Shown here: piece by piece, positions 10,263 through 22,636 of the stretch
Layout of the letters: the number at the start of each line of letters is the position of its first letter
Position numbering within the stretch: the stretch's first letter is position 1
Assembly (NCBI GenBank): GCA_039619475.1
Contig: CM077115.1
Location: 176,708,060-176,772,059 of the forward strand
Source: Icerya purchasi
Taxonomy: Eukaryota; Arthropoda; Insecta; Hemiptera; Monophlebidae
Direction: 5' to 3'
Length of the DNA: 64,000 nt
Notes under the pieces: model-generated
Database searches by the model: none
The model's input: only the letters and a program-made list of their open reading frames with translations
Told to the model about the DNA's origin: nothing
Made by a program: the position numbers and the translations under genes

Positions 10263-12139
10263 TGCGTTATCCATGATTTCGCCTCGTTCACTTTTCACCG
10301 ATGATCTTAACAAAAGCTTAGCAGGCTGATTTTCGTGTATTTTCTAAAATTTGGTAATATCGCCTGTTTAACGTGCTCGGTGCCGCACATTAGAAATTCG
10401 TTCCGACTTTAACGCTTTTCATCAGGTCTCGTTCTTCATTGGTCTAGACCAGGCGTGGTCAACACGCAGGGCGCCCCGTTATATTATGCGGCCCACCGGG
10501 TAATTTTATATTTCTATCGAGAAACTTTTATTTCTGACTCTGTATGCGCCCGAAAAAATATTAAAGAAATGAAAATTCGCATGTGTCATTGTTATCGTAC
10601 ACGAGTGCGACTACAAACTCCGGTTCCATATTTGACATCCGCGAACGCCATATGTTACCGAAAAAATCGGTTTCGTTAGTTTCTTCGCTCTTGGCAATGT
10701 AGGAGAGCGGAATGATGCCGTCGAACGGCGGCTAGCAAGGGTTGGCCGTGAGAAATGCACTATGTTGTTTTGCGAGTGGAACGGCCGAGGTGTGCGGTTA
10801 AAGTACGTGCATCGAACTGTGAGAATTGAGAATGAACGAATTCTTTCGTCTCCGTGAACAGCGAATTAGCAGTTCTCGGGACCAACAGTTCATTATTCTT
10901 TGCTGCATGAATCCGCCAAAAACCGCTTCGCGCACGCTCGAGTCCATCGGTGCGCGAACGAACTTCTTATTTTAAGCGATTCTCTATTTATGTGTTAGGT
11001 TTGTTTTTGACTTCCTGGCGTGTTTACCGCTGAGCTTTTTTGTTGAATAAAAGTGGCATCTGGAGACAGGGATTTTTTTCGAAAAATCCGACATTTATTC
11101 AAATGTGGGTCTATTAATGCACGTAAAGTGGAACACATTAGTAAGAATTTAAAATGTTACAACTGATATAAGTTATAAATGATCAAGTTTCAAGTTATCG
11201 CTCTGTTTGTATTAACTTAAAAAAAAAATAATTATTAAATGGATTTTGATAACGAGTAATTTTTTTTTTGAAATTCTTTTTCTGAATTTTTCGTCATTTT
11301 GCTAGTTTCTACCGCCTATTTTTCAACTTTGATTCGAGAGTTTCTTCTGGTGCTGTGAGAGGGTGTCGCATATAGTGATATAAAGAATAAAAATTTAGAA
11401 ATGCGAAAAAAGTTTTAAAAAATTAGTAACGTATCGGAGTTAGAAAGAATGTTACGCAGATGGAGACGCATATTATTTTGTTAAGTGTGTAATGTAAAAA
11501 CGTAGCATCCGAGGAAAAATGTTTTTCGACACCGTAACACATGACTAGACTCAAACACGTGAGTAGAATATGTAAACGAGAAGTGTGACGTCCCCGCAAC
11601 AGCTAATTCATTTTTGTTGTGTACAAACTTGTTAAATCAACGATTAAATTCGGTTTCGGAGTAATAGTCGGATATCAGAAATCACGCCGAAAAAATTGGG
11701 AAAATATTATCTGGCATAAAAAGTGAACGAAAAACGATATTCCCGATTTTCGTGAACCCGCGAAAATTAAATACGTGGCGCGATCACGCATTTCTGGATG
11801 TTGGGCGCACCTTTTCAATGTAAAAAAGTATTTTTCGCGATAATAGGAAGAATTTCGCTTTTGAAAATTTGAGCATTTTGCGAATGCTTTTAGTAATATA
11901 ACTAGCCTATAAAATTAAACTGAAACTACATTATCGATGTCTTTTCGTAAATGTCGAACTGGTTAGAAATTTTTAGGTATTTTTTTCGTTTTTTTTTTTT
12001 TTTTTTCATTTTTGCGTCATTCCTTTTCCGATCCTAATTATAGTGAATCATTAGAAAAACAAAAAAAAAACGAGAATACCAAAAATAAAGCAAAATATTC
12101 TCCAGCTAACATTTATTTCCATTTTTTTAACATTTCAAG
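10263..12139. other. No gene; possible 5' part of a hAT element
   Basis: Mixed AT-rich DNA with a GC-richer patch at 10440-10980. No reading frame with recognisable domains was found. It lies upstream of the hAT transposase relic at 12140 and may be its 5' non-coding part. Confidence 0.35.
10449..10498 (+). repeat. Candidate hAT left terminus
   Basis: CAGGCGTGGTCAACACGC followed by GCGGCCCACC strongly resembles the CAGGGGTGG(C/T)CAACC...GCGGCCC ends of hAT elements with BED-finger transposases. A transposase relic of that type lies 1.7 kb downstream in the matching orientation. The partner right end was not found. Confidence 0.45.
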
Positions 12140-12904
12140 ATGAATTCGAAGAAAAATTGTTGCCGAAAGCGAGAAAATTAATGATCGTTGGCAAACGATT
12201 ATTTTCTTATAATGCAGAACCTATAAAATTAATCTCTAATCGGTAGAGAGATGATTCTGCATTTTTAAGGAACATAACGTTAAAAGGCATCGTGAGACAA
12301 AACATATTAAATATGTAAATGTCAGTATAGGAGTTTTAAGTGAACTGCGCTTAAATCGCATCGGAGGAATGCTTTTGGCGAATGTTTGATTGATGATCAT
12401 TACAACAACCATCTGTCGTTGCGTTATTTTGTTTCCGTGTCAATTGCAAAGAAAATAAAATCATTCGCAGATGGTGAAACGGTGAAGGGCCCCTTTGGAA
12501 GCAGTTATAAAAGATGTTTCGCTCGATAGAAGAAAATCATTTTCAAGCATCAGTCTTTCACGCCAAACCATGTACCGCATTGATGCAATTTTGCGAGAAA
12601 CTAATTCAAAGCGTATCCCCGCGGCTGGCATTTGATGAAAATATAGATTGGCATATGTCAGCTTGCGATATTTGTTTGCGGTGCGAATGATTCATCCAAG
12701 TGACAGAAAAAATGTTAAATCTTTTAAATTTAAAAGACGCAACTAGAGAAAATAATGTTTTCGAAGCGATTGAAAAATATTCAGCCGAAAATTGCTTGTG
12801 CTCTTTTTTCATATAAAAAAACAGACGGAGTACCTGCTTTGAAAGGTGAAAATAATGAGTTATAAAATGACTTATAAGCTAAATTTTAGAGGGTATGTTT
12901 TTAC

Positions 12905-14885
12905 TAGGGCTGGTGATTTTAACGGGTATACGGATAACCCGGTTAACCGCAGTATCGGTTTAAACCGATCATTCGAGTGAAAACCGTGTTCGCGGTTTTT
13001 ACGGGTACGGTTAACCGTATGAAACGGTTACCCGTATTAATCGCGATTTCGGTTAACCGTATGAAACGGTTACCCGTATTAATCACGATTTCGGTTAATC
13101 GTATAAATCAGTTAATCGTTTTAACAGTTTTATAATAAAATTAAAAAAAAAACTTTTAAATATATCTTTATAACTATAATTTTTTAATTTATTTAATAAA
13201 CTATAAAATTTTATTTTAGAGGGTATAGCCGGTTAAGGGGTGTAAGAGTGCCTTTAAACCAAAAAACTTTATAAAAAAAAATATGTATAAATCTAGGGCA
13301 TGAAAAAAGTAGTTAAAACGGGAAGTTTCAGACCCCTAGTCCTACAGGGGGTTCCTGTAGTCACCATTTCGTTATTTTCGGTTTTTTTACGATATCTTAG
13401 CCATTTTTCAATCGATTTTAAAAATTCTTGTTAGAGGTTAAATATAATGGAGAATTCTATAATGGTCAATTTTTTTAAATTTTTAGACGCTAAATTCAAA
13501 TTTTTAGAAACCTTCAAAATTTTTAAAGTGTCATAAAAAATATTTTAAATTTCAGTTACGACGGAAAAAATATATAACATATTTTGTGGTGTAAACTACT
13601 TATTGAAATTTTTTTAGATTTTTAAAAGTGACGAAGAGGTTCAAAAAAAATGAAAACATGCATTTTTGACTGAAAACCATCTTGAAATTCAACTAACAAC
13701 AACGAAATAGATATATGTTACGTATTTGAAGATAACATGTTTTCCTGAATTTTTTCGGATTGTTAGAATAAAAAAATATAGAAGTTCTGCACGAATTTAA
13801 AATTCCCATAATAGCGAATTAGGTAACACAATGACATATTATGGTTTGCTTCCAGTTGAAGTTTCAAAGGTTTTTCAGACAAAAATGCATGTTTTCATTT
13901 TTTTGGACTTGTTTCATCTGTTCCTGAAGTTTGAAAAAATTCAGAAAAACATTTTATTTTAATATATGTAACATATATGTATCTATTTTGGTGTTGTTAG
14001 TTGAATTTCAAGCGGTTTTTCAGACAAAAATGCATGTTTTTATTTTTTTTTGAATCTCTTCCACCACCTTTAAAAACCTGATAAAATTCACCGTTATAGA
14101 ACATTCCATTATCTTTAACCTCCAACAAGAATTTTTTAAATCAATTGAAAAATGGCTGAGATACCGTAAAAAAACCGAAAATAACAATATTCGGCATTCT
14201 ATTATTAATAATTTTCAAGTGATTTGCTATTGCCGAAGGAGAACCACATAGTAAGTTAAGACGGCTTTGCAATAATTACATATTGCGTCTTTACTGTCTA
14301 TGGATTTTTCAGCATGATTCCATACCCAACTATTTTTTTTTGGCATCTTGAATTGAAAACGATATCAGAATAAAACTATAGCTTAAGAAAATAAATCGTC
14401 GAAACTAACTTTCAACCACTTAATACAACTTTTTTCCGCAATGCGTTGTAAATAAATCGCACTGGTTGGAGCGGACTGTCTTTAGTAGCACAGCATCTGT
14501 TGCATTGCTGAGTGACTCACTCCCGTAAGCAGTGCGCGTACGCGAGTGATTATGAAGTAAGGTTTTAACTCACCGAGCTGCGGTTTTCCCGTAAATAAAT
14601 AATTTTTTGAAACTAGGATTGATGTTATTAAATGACAAAGCGATAACAACAAAACACGAACTATTTTAACTAAATCCCGCAATGATATTAATTACACAAC
14701 AATCCAAAAGGAAACGAAAAAAAGATTATTATTCCTATTATTATTTAATCAACATTATGATTAATACGAATATCGTTTCGTACAATTAACCGTATCCGTG
14801 AAAACCGTAAAACCGATTTTTACCCGTATCATCGGTTTTTAACCGTAACCGCGGTTACCGGGTTACCCGGTTTTTAACAGCCCTA
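12905..14885. mobile_element. hAT-like non-autonomous TIR element nested in the hAT transposase relic
   Basis: The left end TAGGGCTGGTGATTTTAACG and the right end TTTTTAACAGCCCTA are inverted relatives. Both continue inward for about 100 bp of AACCGGTT/ACGGTTAACC-rich sequence. The flanks GTTTTTAC (12897-12904) and ATGTTTAC (14886-14893) match at 6 of 8 positions, consistent with a decayed 8-bp hAT duplication. The 2-kb body encodes no transposase and contains a large internal fold-back. Confidence 0.65.
13371..14184. repeat. Large internal fold-back (inverted repeat)
   Basis: The left arm (about 13371-13770) and right arm (about 13860-14184) are imperfect reverse complements. GTTATTTTCGGTTTTTTTAC and GCCATTTTTCAAT on the left recur inverted at the right. 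The motif AAAACATGCATTTTTG appears once forward and twice inverted, so part of the right arm is itself repeated. A transcript could form a long double strand. Confidence 0.7.
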
Positions 14886-15075
14886 ATGTTTACTACTCAA
14901 AAAAGTATGTGCTTGAGGATTACTTATGAATCACGTTATTAACTTTATAGATTCAAAGGATTCTTTATGCGTATGTGGTGATATCGCGTATTTTACCGAT
15001 GCCAAACGGCTAAGTTGTGGAAAAATGTTAAAATTTCTTTTTTTTTTAATTTACAAGAGAAAATAGGTATAAACA

Positions 15076-17825
15076 AAAATTTACTCCTAAATTAAGTTAT
15101 GACGAATTGTTGGACACCTATGTATACTTTTTAGTGTAAATATAACAACGGAAAAACTTCAAAAAACTGACTTGCAAAGTCAATAAAATGTAATAATCGA
15201 TGTTCGCATTTTTTGTTGGAAGTTGTTAAGAATGTAGAGGAACCGAAATGCTGTCTTGCGGAACACTAGAAATCGATATTATTCGCTGCAGTCTATTCTG
15301 ACTGAAATATTTTGAAGATAAATGTGACTTAATAAGTACAGTGGCTTCATCCGACGCGGTTGCTTTGAAATATGCGAATGCCATGAAATTGGCACGATGA
15401 CTCTTTTCGAAACTCTTTTTTGTTTCTCTTCGCAGCAGTAACCCCATTTATCGAGTCCACGTTGCGCCCACATCTGTTGGAAATATGGTCTGATATTTGT
15501 GTATCTTATACTTTTCAGACCGACTTGCACTTTGCTTCTTATTAAAGATTCCTCCGCACACTGTTCAATTAATCTATTACTGTTTTTTTTTGTTCCCTGT
15601 AATATTTACTACTGTTTCCAATTTTTGCATAAATTGCTAGAATGTTCTGCCGCGTCGTCAGCATATAAGTTATTTATTATTCGGTATTCTCTTTTCATAT
15701 TTTTTTTTTCCAATTATGTGTAGCATATTCTTCATGATATGGCAGAGCTTAAATACGTCAAAAATCAGTGACGATACAAAATACTTCCTTCGTGATTTTA
15801 AATGGATTTAAAATGGTTTTATTTTTTATTTTTATTTTTCCTTTTTTTAACTTAAATTCAGACTGATAACTAACAATGCGAACAGAACATGTACTATTTA
15901 AATTAAATTAATAACATGTTTTACAGTGATAAACTACGTATTATTCGCAGTTCTAGTTTACATAACTTAAATAATAAATATATTTTTTTTCTCGCGTAGT
16001 CTGTTATTTACTAATAGGAATTAATGTAATAACAGAAGTTTAACTTGGCGCTATTACTGTTTCCATGTACATTTCTCGTTAATCAGATTTGATAAGGAAT
16101 TTGACAATGGCTTATTTCACCAGATGCAGTCGATTTTTGTGTACATTGCCGTTTTTTAACCCCTTCTTTCGGAGTGTATACAACAAAAATTTATTTATTT
16201 AATTTATTAAAAATAACTTAAAAACTTTCGTAGCTTCTTGAATTCATTAAGTTCCGAATTATTTCTTTATTCAGACTTAATTTGTTCTAATTCAATAGTT
16301 GCCTCGAATCGAATTTTGTTCTCTAAAGAAAAATTTTTACTATACACACGACCTTTACTTACAAACTTTTAAATATTCTTTATTTCTTTGAACAACACAA
16401 ATGCGTAATACTATCGTCGCAAGGCGAATTATTTAATATACTAACTGGATCCAATTAACAGACACATGTAACTCTACATGGATAACACTAATTTTCACAT
16501 CAAATTGACCTGTATATATATATACAAAAACAATAATAATTATATCGAAAACGAAGCAACCATTTTAATCGTATAGATATACAAATTAACTTTAACCCAT
16601 TTACTTCCTGAATCTCTTGGTTTTCTCGAACTGATCAACGAAATTAGAGCCAAATTTAAATATAAATTTAATAGGACGTGAAACATATATGTAAATACGC
16701 TTCTAAATTCTGAATAATAAAGTAAGATTATTTAAATAATGTATTGTCAGTACATGTATTTTTGAGTTTGAGGTAAATTAGATGTTAACCGAGAGTAATT
16801 TTTGATAATTAAAAGCAACGGTAGAACGGAATGGCTAAAGTAAAAGTATCATTCGACACACGCAGACTCTTCGCTGATGAGAGAAGCAACCTGCAATCGG
16901 AAACACACCGAACCACTTCGCTGTTGATCAGTACAATTTGCAGTATAATTCCCCCCCTTAATGCTAAGAGCGTGAAACCATTACAATACGCATATATACA
17001 TGTGTAAATTTATTCGATTATCAAATACGGTTTATTCTGTAGTTATTTGTTGTAAGGTAAAAGTGTGTAATTTATTATGTAAATGACGTGTAGGATTATT
17101 TTATTAATCCGATTATGATCATTAATAATTGCTTTCAGTTGTTAAAATATTTTCCGAAGGCTGACATAAATATATTTGTTTGCACCGTTCTGCGGGACGT
17201 CCGATAAGTTTCCTAATTGTGAAACAGCCCGCGATATTTCTATAATTTAACTGTTTTTTGCTTACGTCACAAGGCATATGGTATAAAAAGCTTACGGAAG
17301 AGTTAAAAATTAATATATTAGCAATATTCAGAAAACATTGTGAATTAATCAATAACTCGGGTTGTATAATATAGCGAAATATTTGACTGGAAAGTTTAAA
17401 TAGTAAACACGGTTTGTAAAAAATGACAAAGACGACCCGAGTACCGTGATAAATGACGCAGTAGACGTTCAAAGAGACTGCTATATTGCAAAGTATCATA
17501 TGAAGAGGATACGCAAACGACCTAAATAAATGTAAACAATCAAACACGGTACGCTGCGTGAAGATGAATTGAATATATTAATAACGGAGTAGAAAAGGCT
17601 ATTCGAACACTCTCAAACGACATTTTATACTACTGTGGTTTTAGTTCTATATGTATATTCAACGCGTGCTAGGAAAGAGATTACACAATTAATAAGCTTG
17701 TGAACTAATGAAGAAATATTTATAGAATTATGCAAAAAAAAAAGAAAAAATTCCTTCATATAATTTTGATCGGAACTAAGATTTTCTCTCGTAGATCTAC
17801 ATAATATTATAGTTACATCTGAGTA
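15076..17825. other. No gene recognised
   Basis: AT-rich. Minus-strand frames at about 15226-15530 and 17122-17547 (up to 141 codons) show no domain I know. The first group lies directly after the hAT relic and could be scrambled element sequence. Confidence 0.4.
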
Positions 17826-19143
17826 TACACTCATACCTCGTTTTACGCCCTAGATAGGTTCCGGGAAAATTGGCCGTAAAGCGAAAAGCCGTATAATGAA
17901 ATGTTTTAATACAAATTCATACAAACTGAATAGGATCCGTTCCAATTTCTTATAGAATGATAGAATTTTTTTATTTAAAAGCCTTTTTTGTTTTACATAA
18001 CAATCATATGTGTGTACAATAGCAGAACTTCAAAACAATTAAAAATTATATCAAATTTATTATCTAAAATAAATTCGTATCGTATGAAATTATTCAAATT
18101 GAAAATTAAAGATATTATATGTAAAATTCTAATCTGATGTTAGAGATGTACGTGAAGAATCGGTAGACTGCAATATACATTATCGCTTTCCGCCCTTCTA
18201 GAATGATGTATAGTTTAAAGAATTGATCCAACGTTGTCTGACTTAACTTGTTTTCAGCTTCTTTTTTCAGCTCGTTGTAATAAGGAATGACTGAATTAAT
18301 TTCTATTCTAAAGTAGGATGTTTATTCCTTGTTGGAAAAAAGAAAGTGCCTTCGTCAAATGCTCCAATTTCAGCACTTGGCATACGGCAGGCTCTGGTTC
18401 TTGGTTTTCATCAAGTGCACCTTCCGTTTCAAGTTGAATCAATTCCTCGAATGAAAGTGATGCTTCCCGTCAGCGCCTAGCAAATCAATCACATAATTTT
18501 CTTCTAAATCCTCGAAATCAAGATCATTCGCCAAAACTAAAATGGTTTGCCGAACTTCGCAAAAAGAATCAACTTCAGAGTTATCAGTTTTTATGCATTC
18601 TGGCCATATTTTTTTTTTTGCAAACATAATTCATGGTAGCTGAATGCAATTCCTTCCAGGATTCGCCAATGTTGTCCACAGCATCCTTAATGTTGTAGTT
18701 TTTCCAAAATTGTTTCAGTGAAAGTCCATCATTCTCGTTTTACTTAAAAGTTTCTGAAAAGTTCTACGCGAACAATAAGCCTTAAAAGTGGCTATTGCAC
18801 CTTGATCCACTGGTTGAATTAAAGCTGTTGTATTTTTTGGAAGATACTCAATATTCGGACAAATTAATTGAGTGTCCTGGAGCATTATTCGAAATAAGTA
18901 ATGCTCTTGCGAATACTTTTTTCTTCTGGACAAAAATGATTTTTAAACCTGTCTTCAAAGATTTTCTTAGTCATCCAAACTTTTTTAATGGATCTCCAAA
19001 TGGCAGATAATATTCTTTTTTGTTCATCCTTTTAAAAGCCCTCGGATTTTCGAAAAGATAAATTAAAAGCGGTTTTAGTAATACGACTTCTGGTTTTTTT
19101 TTTTGACGTAAAGTGAAAAGCCGTAAAACGAGCTATGAGTGTA
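17826..19143 (-). mobile_element. pogo/Tigger-type DNA transposon, internally deleted
   Basis: The ends are inverted repeats: CACTCATACCTCGTTTTACG from 17828, and its near-complement CGTAAAACGAGCTATGAGTG to 19141. Both are flanked by TA (17826-17827 and 19142-19143), the Tc1/mariner/pogo target. A second inner repeat, CGTAAAGCGAAAAGCCGTA, mirrors CGTAAAGTGAAAAGCCGTA. This end layout is typical of Tigger elements. The 1.3-kb body keeps only the C-terminal half of a transposase gene on the minus strand. Confidence 0.9.
18190..19075 (-). pseudogene. Tigger/jerky-type DDE transposase, C-terminal part
   Basis: In minus-strand order, across frameshifts, the pieces are NPRAFKRMNKKEYYLPFGD, WMTKKIFEDRFKNHFCPE, ALLISNNAPGHS, then PNIEYLPKNTTALIQPVDQG, AIATFKAYCSRRTFQKLL, LKQFWKNYNIKDAVDNIGES, and near the end LSQTTLDQFFK. 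This follows the DDE domain and tail of pogo/Tigger transposases. The second catalytic Asp of the usual LDNAPGH motif is Asn here. The HTH/CENP-B-like N-terminus and the first catalytic Asp are absent. The element is inactive. Confidence 0.85.
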
Positions 19144-19439
19144 CTGTTAAATACATCTAGTGTTCATTTTTTTTTATTTATTTTTTTTTAATAAGAAAGA
19201 TAAAACAAAACTATAGATATTAAAAAAATGTACGCTGGTAATTTAGATCAGTATTTAAACTTGCAAATAACTCACCGATATATAGAAAAGCCGATAGTAT
19301 TTTAAAAAAATTTGGTTTTATGATTTTCATACTATCATCCTCGGCGAAGCAAGAATGTCATTGTCGTCATTTTAAGCGTGACGCTAAAACATTAAAGAGA
19401 TTACATGCCCATTAATAAAGATAAAAACTAAACGGATTA

Positions 19440-19786
19440 AAATTATCATTTCTTCAAAATAGGGCACTGCGAACCATTACTGCAGCCCCCTGGTACGTCT
19501 CAAATTATACCCTCCATAATGACTTAAACGTCATGTTTGTGAAGAATGAAATCAAATAACAAGTAAATAAACATGTCGCCCGATTTAGCATTCATATGAA
19601 TAGTGCTACCAATTTGCTGGATAACTCCGGGTGAAATACGCAGACTATGGCGAAATAAACCTTTAGACCTTGTCCAGCCATTATAAAGTTCAGAGGAAGT
19701 GTACTACCTCTTCACAAAACATTCTTTATCACATTAAATTAATCGCTAAATGAACACTAAAGTTAATAAAAAAAAAAAAAAAAAAA
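19440..19786 (+). pseudogene. Jockey-like LINE C-terminal fragment with A tail
   Basis: A plus-strand frame reads LQNRALRTITAAPWYVSNYT, then LHNDLNVMFVKNEIK-stop, LLDNSG and, shifted, IRRLWRNKPLDL. This matches the region after the RT thumb in Jockey-clade ORF2 proteins (APWYVSN.TLH.DL, and near the C-terminus R-L-K-R-x-x-P-L-D-L). A run of A at 19768-19786 may be the tail. It is heavily truncated at the 5' end. Confidence 0.7.
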
Positions 19787-21547
19787 TTTTTAATAAAATT
19801 TTTGATAGAAAAAAAATATTACCAACCTAATTGTTCGAATTTTTTTTAGAACTTTTTTTTTTTTAAATAACCAAGATATAAAGCGAAAAAGAGAACAAAA
19901 TTAACAGACGAAAAAAACAGAGCTTGAAAAAGTCTCAAATAGTTTAATCTGTCCAGAGTTCGTTATGTTCTTTTTTAAAAGAATAACGAAAAGTTCGATT
20001 AATTCGGACAATTGCATTCAGTATGCTGTAGAGGATAACAGCCGTTCCGATTCCTTTGATTCTTTATTTTTGTTCTTTTTTTTATTTGCTAAAATCTATA
20101 GTAAGCCAAACAGTGCATCCATTAATTAATACGGTCCTTTTTCCTGACGTCAAAAATTCATCGTTTATGATGTACTTTTTCACGAAAGCCTATATTCACA
20201 AAAAAAAAAAAAAAAAAAAAAATACCACAAAAAATACACTATGAATTCAAACTTGAACGAAATACTGCTGCTTCGAATTCATTTGACGTGTTGTTACAAG
20301 TTAATTAATTCGCCGCATAGAGACGAAGTACGCATTTGCTCCTTTGCAAGTTGTCTGACCTTAGTCTATGGGCAAATGATCAACAGCTGACTAATAGCAA
20401 ACAAGTCAAAGCTACGAAAAGGAGCCATCGAAATAAATGCATTAGCCGTCTGAAGCGTTCGTTCAATGAGTGGAACTGGATGTAGAGATGAAAGCAAATT
20501 AAAAATGGTCGAGAGGCCTTTTTTTTTTTTATAAAAAAAAAAAAGAAAATATCGCGTCCATTATTTTGTCTTTTATCTTTCGTTGTTAAGGTGTTTTTGA
20601 AAAATAACTATGAAATTCTAAGAGTTCTCGGTAGAGTACTGTTTTGGCAAATGACACACATCCTCAACAGCGCACTTTTCTCGGGTCAATTGCTATTCTG
20701 GTTAATCGAAAGATTGCAGAATATCAAAAGCTTTCACGGACCCACTCCTCGTGTATTCGGTAAATTTCGTCAGATATTTCCGGAGCTATTTAAGGAAATT
20801 ACGCGATTGTTCTCATGTTTCGTCGGTCGTTTATTCCACGTGACTAAAGGCCTTTCTCTCTTCGTTCTCTATTCATTTGAAACCTGCATTTTCGATTAAT
20901 ATCAAAAATTTCAACAGTTTTAACTTCAAAATTCAAGCGAATGAAAGCATTTGCTTCTAATCGATTATCTTTCTCGAACGCGTAAGTTCTTCTATGTGCC
21001 AACGCCAGTCACTTACGTAACGGCAACGCGTTTTGAAAAAGAATTTTGTTCTCAGAAGAATTAACTTTGTCTCTGAAAATACGTCCATTCTTGCTCGATT
21101 TGCAGATGTTCAGATTTCTAACCGAATGAGGTCAACTGCGATGAACGGTGATATATCATGAGCGAAGTAAATATGGAAGATAAGAACAATTGCAGGAAGA
21201 AGCTTTTATCGTGGCCATTGTATTTATCTCAAAAGCGAAAGTGTCTGCTGCCGGTGTATATCTGTATTCGAATCAATCTTCTGAAACATCTACTGACGAA
21301 ACGATGGAATTAATATTCGCATCGTACAGTAGCGATGGTTAATCCGGTTAATTTTAATTTATGCGATCAAATAGTAATTAAAATAATGAAAATTTGATTT
21401 TTCAAATGTTACAAACTGAATTCATTTGGAATAATAACAAGTTAGAGAGCGCAGCACTGTTTATGTTCCGAACGCGATTTTAATGTACTTTAGCTGAATA
21501 GGCAGATTCAAAGAGGAGCATCATACTAAGCTGCAGAATTCGTTCAC
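19787..21547. other. No gene recognised
   Basis: AT-rich with many A/T runs. A 102-codon frame at 20591-20899 has no motif I recognise. Confidence 0.4.
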
Positions 21548-21553
21548 ATGTTA

Positions 21554-22636
21554 AGTAGCTGTAAAATGGGGCAGCTGGAGACTCCCGCTAATCCGAACCC
21601 CAATTTATGTCCATGTGATCAAATTTCACCCAAATTCCCGTCCAGGTGCTCAAATTTCACCCCAATTTGTATCCATGCGATCACATTTAACCTAAATTCC
21701 CGTCCAGGTAGTCAAAATTCACCCCAATTTGTGTCCAGGTGTCCAAAATTCACCCAAGTTTCCCCACAGTTCCTCTGACTTCCACCCAATTTTCCTGGAC
21801 AGTTCCGCTTATCCGAACCCCAATTTGTGTCCAGGTGCTCAAAATTCACCCCAATTTGTGTCCATGCGATCAAATTTAACCTAAATTCCTGTCCAGGTAC
21901 TCAAAATTCACCCCAGACCGCTAATCCGAACTCAAAATTCACCCCAATTTATGTCCGTGTTAACAAATTTCACCCAAATTCCCGTCCAGCTACTCAAAAT
22001 TCACCCCAATTTATGTCCAGGTGCTCGAAATTCACCCAAGTTTCCCCCGATTCCTCCCAGTTTCCTCCGGACGGTTCCCGCACATTTCCAGTAAACCGAA
22101 CGTCCAAACAGTGTCCAGAGGTCAATAAACTATCCAAAGTGTTATTCGGGGGCGCAAGTAACCCCAATTAGTGTCCAGGTGCTGAAAGTTCCCACAAGTT
22201 CCCTAAATTGCTTTGAAATTCCCCCGTACACATCCTGCTCATTTCCGATAAACTGAACAGATTATTAATTAACATAAGTACATTAATTAACGTCCGAAAG
22301 TAAACCAAGTCTCCACTAGCCCCGCCCACCCGCTTCTTTACAACGAATTTTTTTAAAAATTCCGAGGCCTAAGTATGAAAATTCCAAAATTTAACCCCAA
22401 TATATTATTTAAAGCATAAATCTAACCTATAACTCCAGTTCACACCTCTCACACGTATATTTCGATCACGCGCACGCTCCGGTCGCCGACACGAAAGCGC
22501 ACGCGCCGATCCCACACATATTCCAATCTCTGCCGGGATATCACACCCACACATACGCGCTCCGTTCCCGATACCGCGATTATTTCTTAAATATTTCAAA
22601 GTCTAGGTATTCATAATATAAAATTAGCCGAAGCAT
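21554..22636. repeat. Left inverted arm with about 31-bp tandem repeats
   Basis: The outer half (about 21590-22070) alternates two related units of 31-32 bp. One begins CAATTTATGTCCATGTGATC and the other AAATTCCCGTCCAGGTGCTC; both end in TTCACCC. The phrase CTAATCCGAACCCCAATT from the tip recurs inside, so larger blocks have also duplicated. The inner half is a unique, GC-richer sequence with CGCGCACGCTCCGGTCGCCG. Long open frames here only reflect the repeat period and are not genes. Confidence 0.85.

Larger units (their letters stand above)
12140..15075 (+). pseudogene. hAT transposase (BED finger, ZBED/GTF2IRD2-like) pseudogene, split by an insertion
   Basis: Pieces of one protein occur in order over several frames. 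From an ATG at 12140, MNSKKNCCRKRE and INDRWQ are followed by CIFKEHNVKRHRETKH, the second half of a BED zinc finger. Next come VSIAKKIKSFADGETVK, then LAFDENIDWHMSACDI and QLAIFVCGAND (usually L-A-L-D-E-S-T-D...A-Q-L-A-I-F-V-R-G). Then come MLNLLNLKDATRENNVFEAI and TDGVPALKG near 12825. The protein resumes after 14886 with MNHVINFIDSKDSL, then DIAYFTDAKRLSCGKMLKF (usually Y-T-E-V-R-W-L-S-R-G-K-V). A TIR element at 12905-14885 interrupts it. The C-terminal dimerisation region was not found. Many stops and frameshifts mean no transposase can be made. Confidence 0.75.

Noticed and set aside
15226..15530. Two overlapping minus-strand frames (73 and 83 codons) as a second transposase
   Set aside because: Some resemblance to hAT spacer regions was considered, but no motif could be aligned with confidence and the strand is opposite to the neighbouring hAT relic.
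17122..17547. 141-codon minus-strand frame
   Set aside because: Longest frame in its area, but composition is that of AT-rich spacer DNA and no motif, splice context or paralogue was seen.
20591..20899. 102-codon frame
   Set aside because: No recognisable domain and no flanking gene structure. It could be chance in this length of DNA.
21590..22070. CRISPR-like regular repeats
   Set aside because: Repeats are directly adjacent, imperfect and inside inverted arms of a eukaryotic element. There are no unique spacers of fixed size and no cas genes.
21548..22171. Open frames of 76-114 codons in the fold-back arms (also 23744-24129 on the minus strand)
   Set aside because: They exist because the tandem unit lacks stops in some frames. 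The peptides are just translated repeats, and mirrored versions occur in the other arm.
22405..22599. 64-codon frame and its mirror at 23316-23510
   Set aside because: Both arise from the GC-richer inner arm sequence. No domain is visible and the mirror copy explains the similarity.
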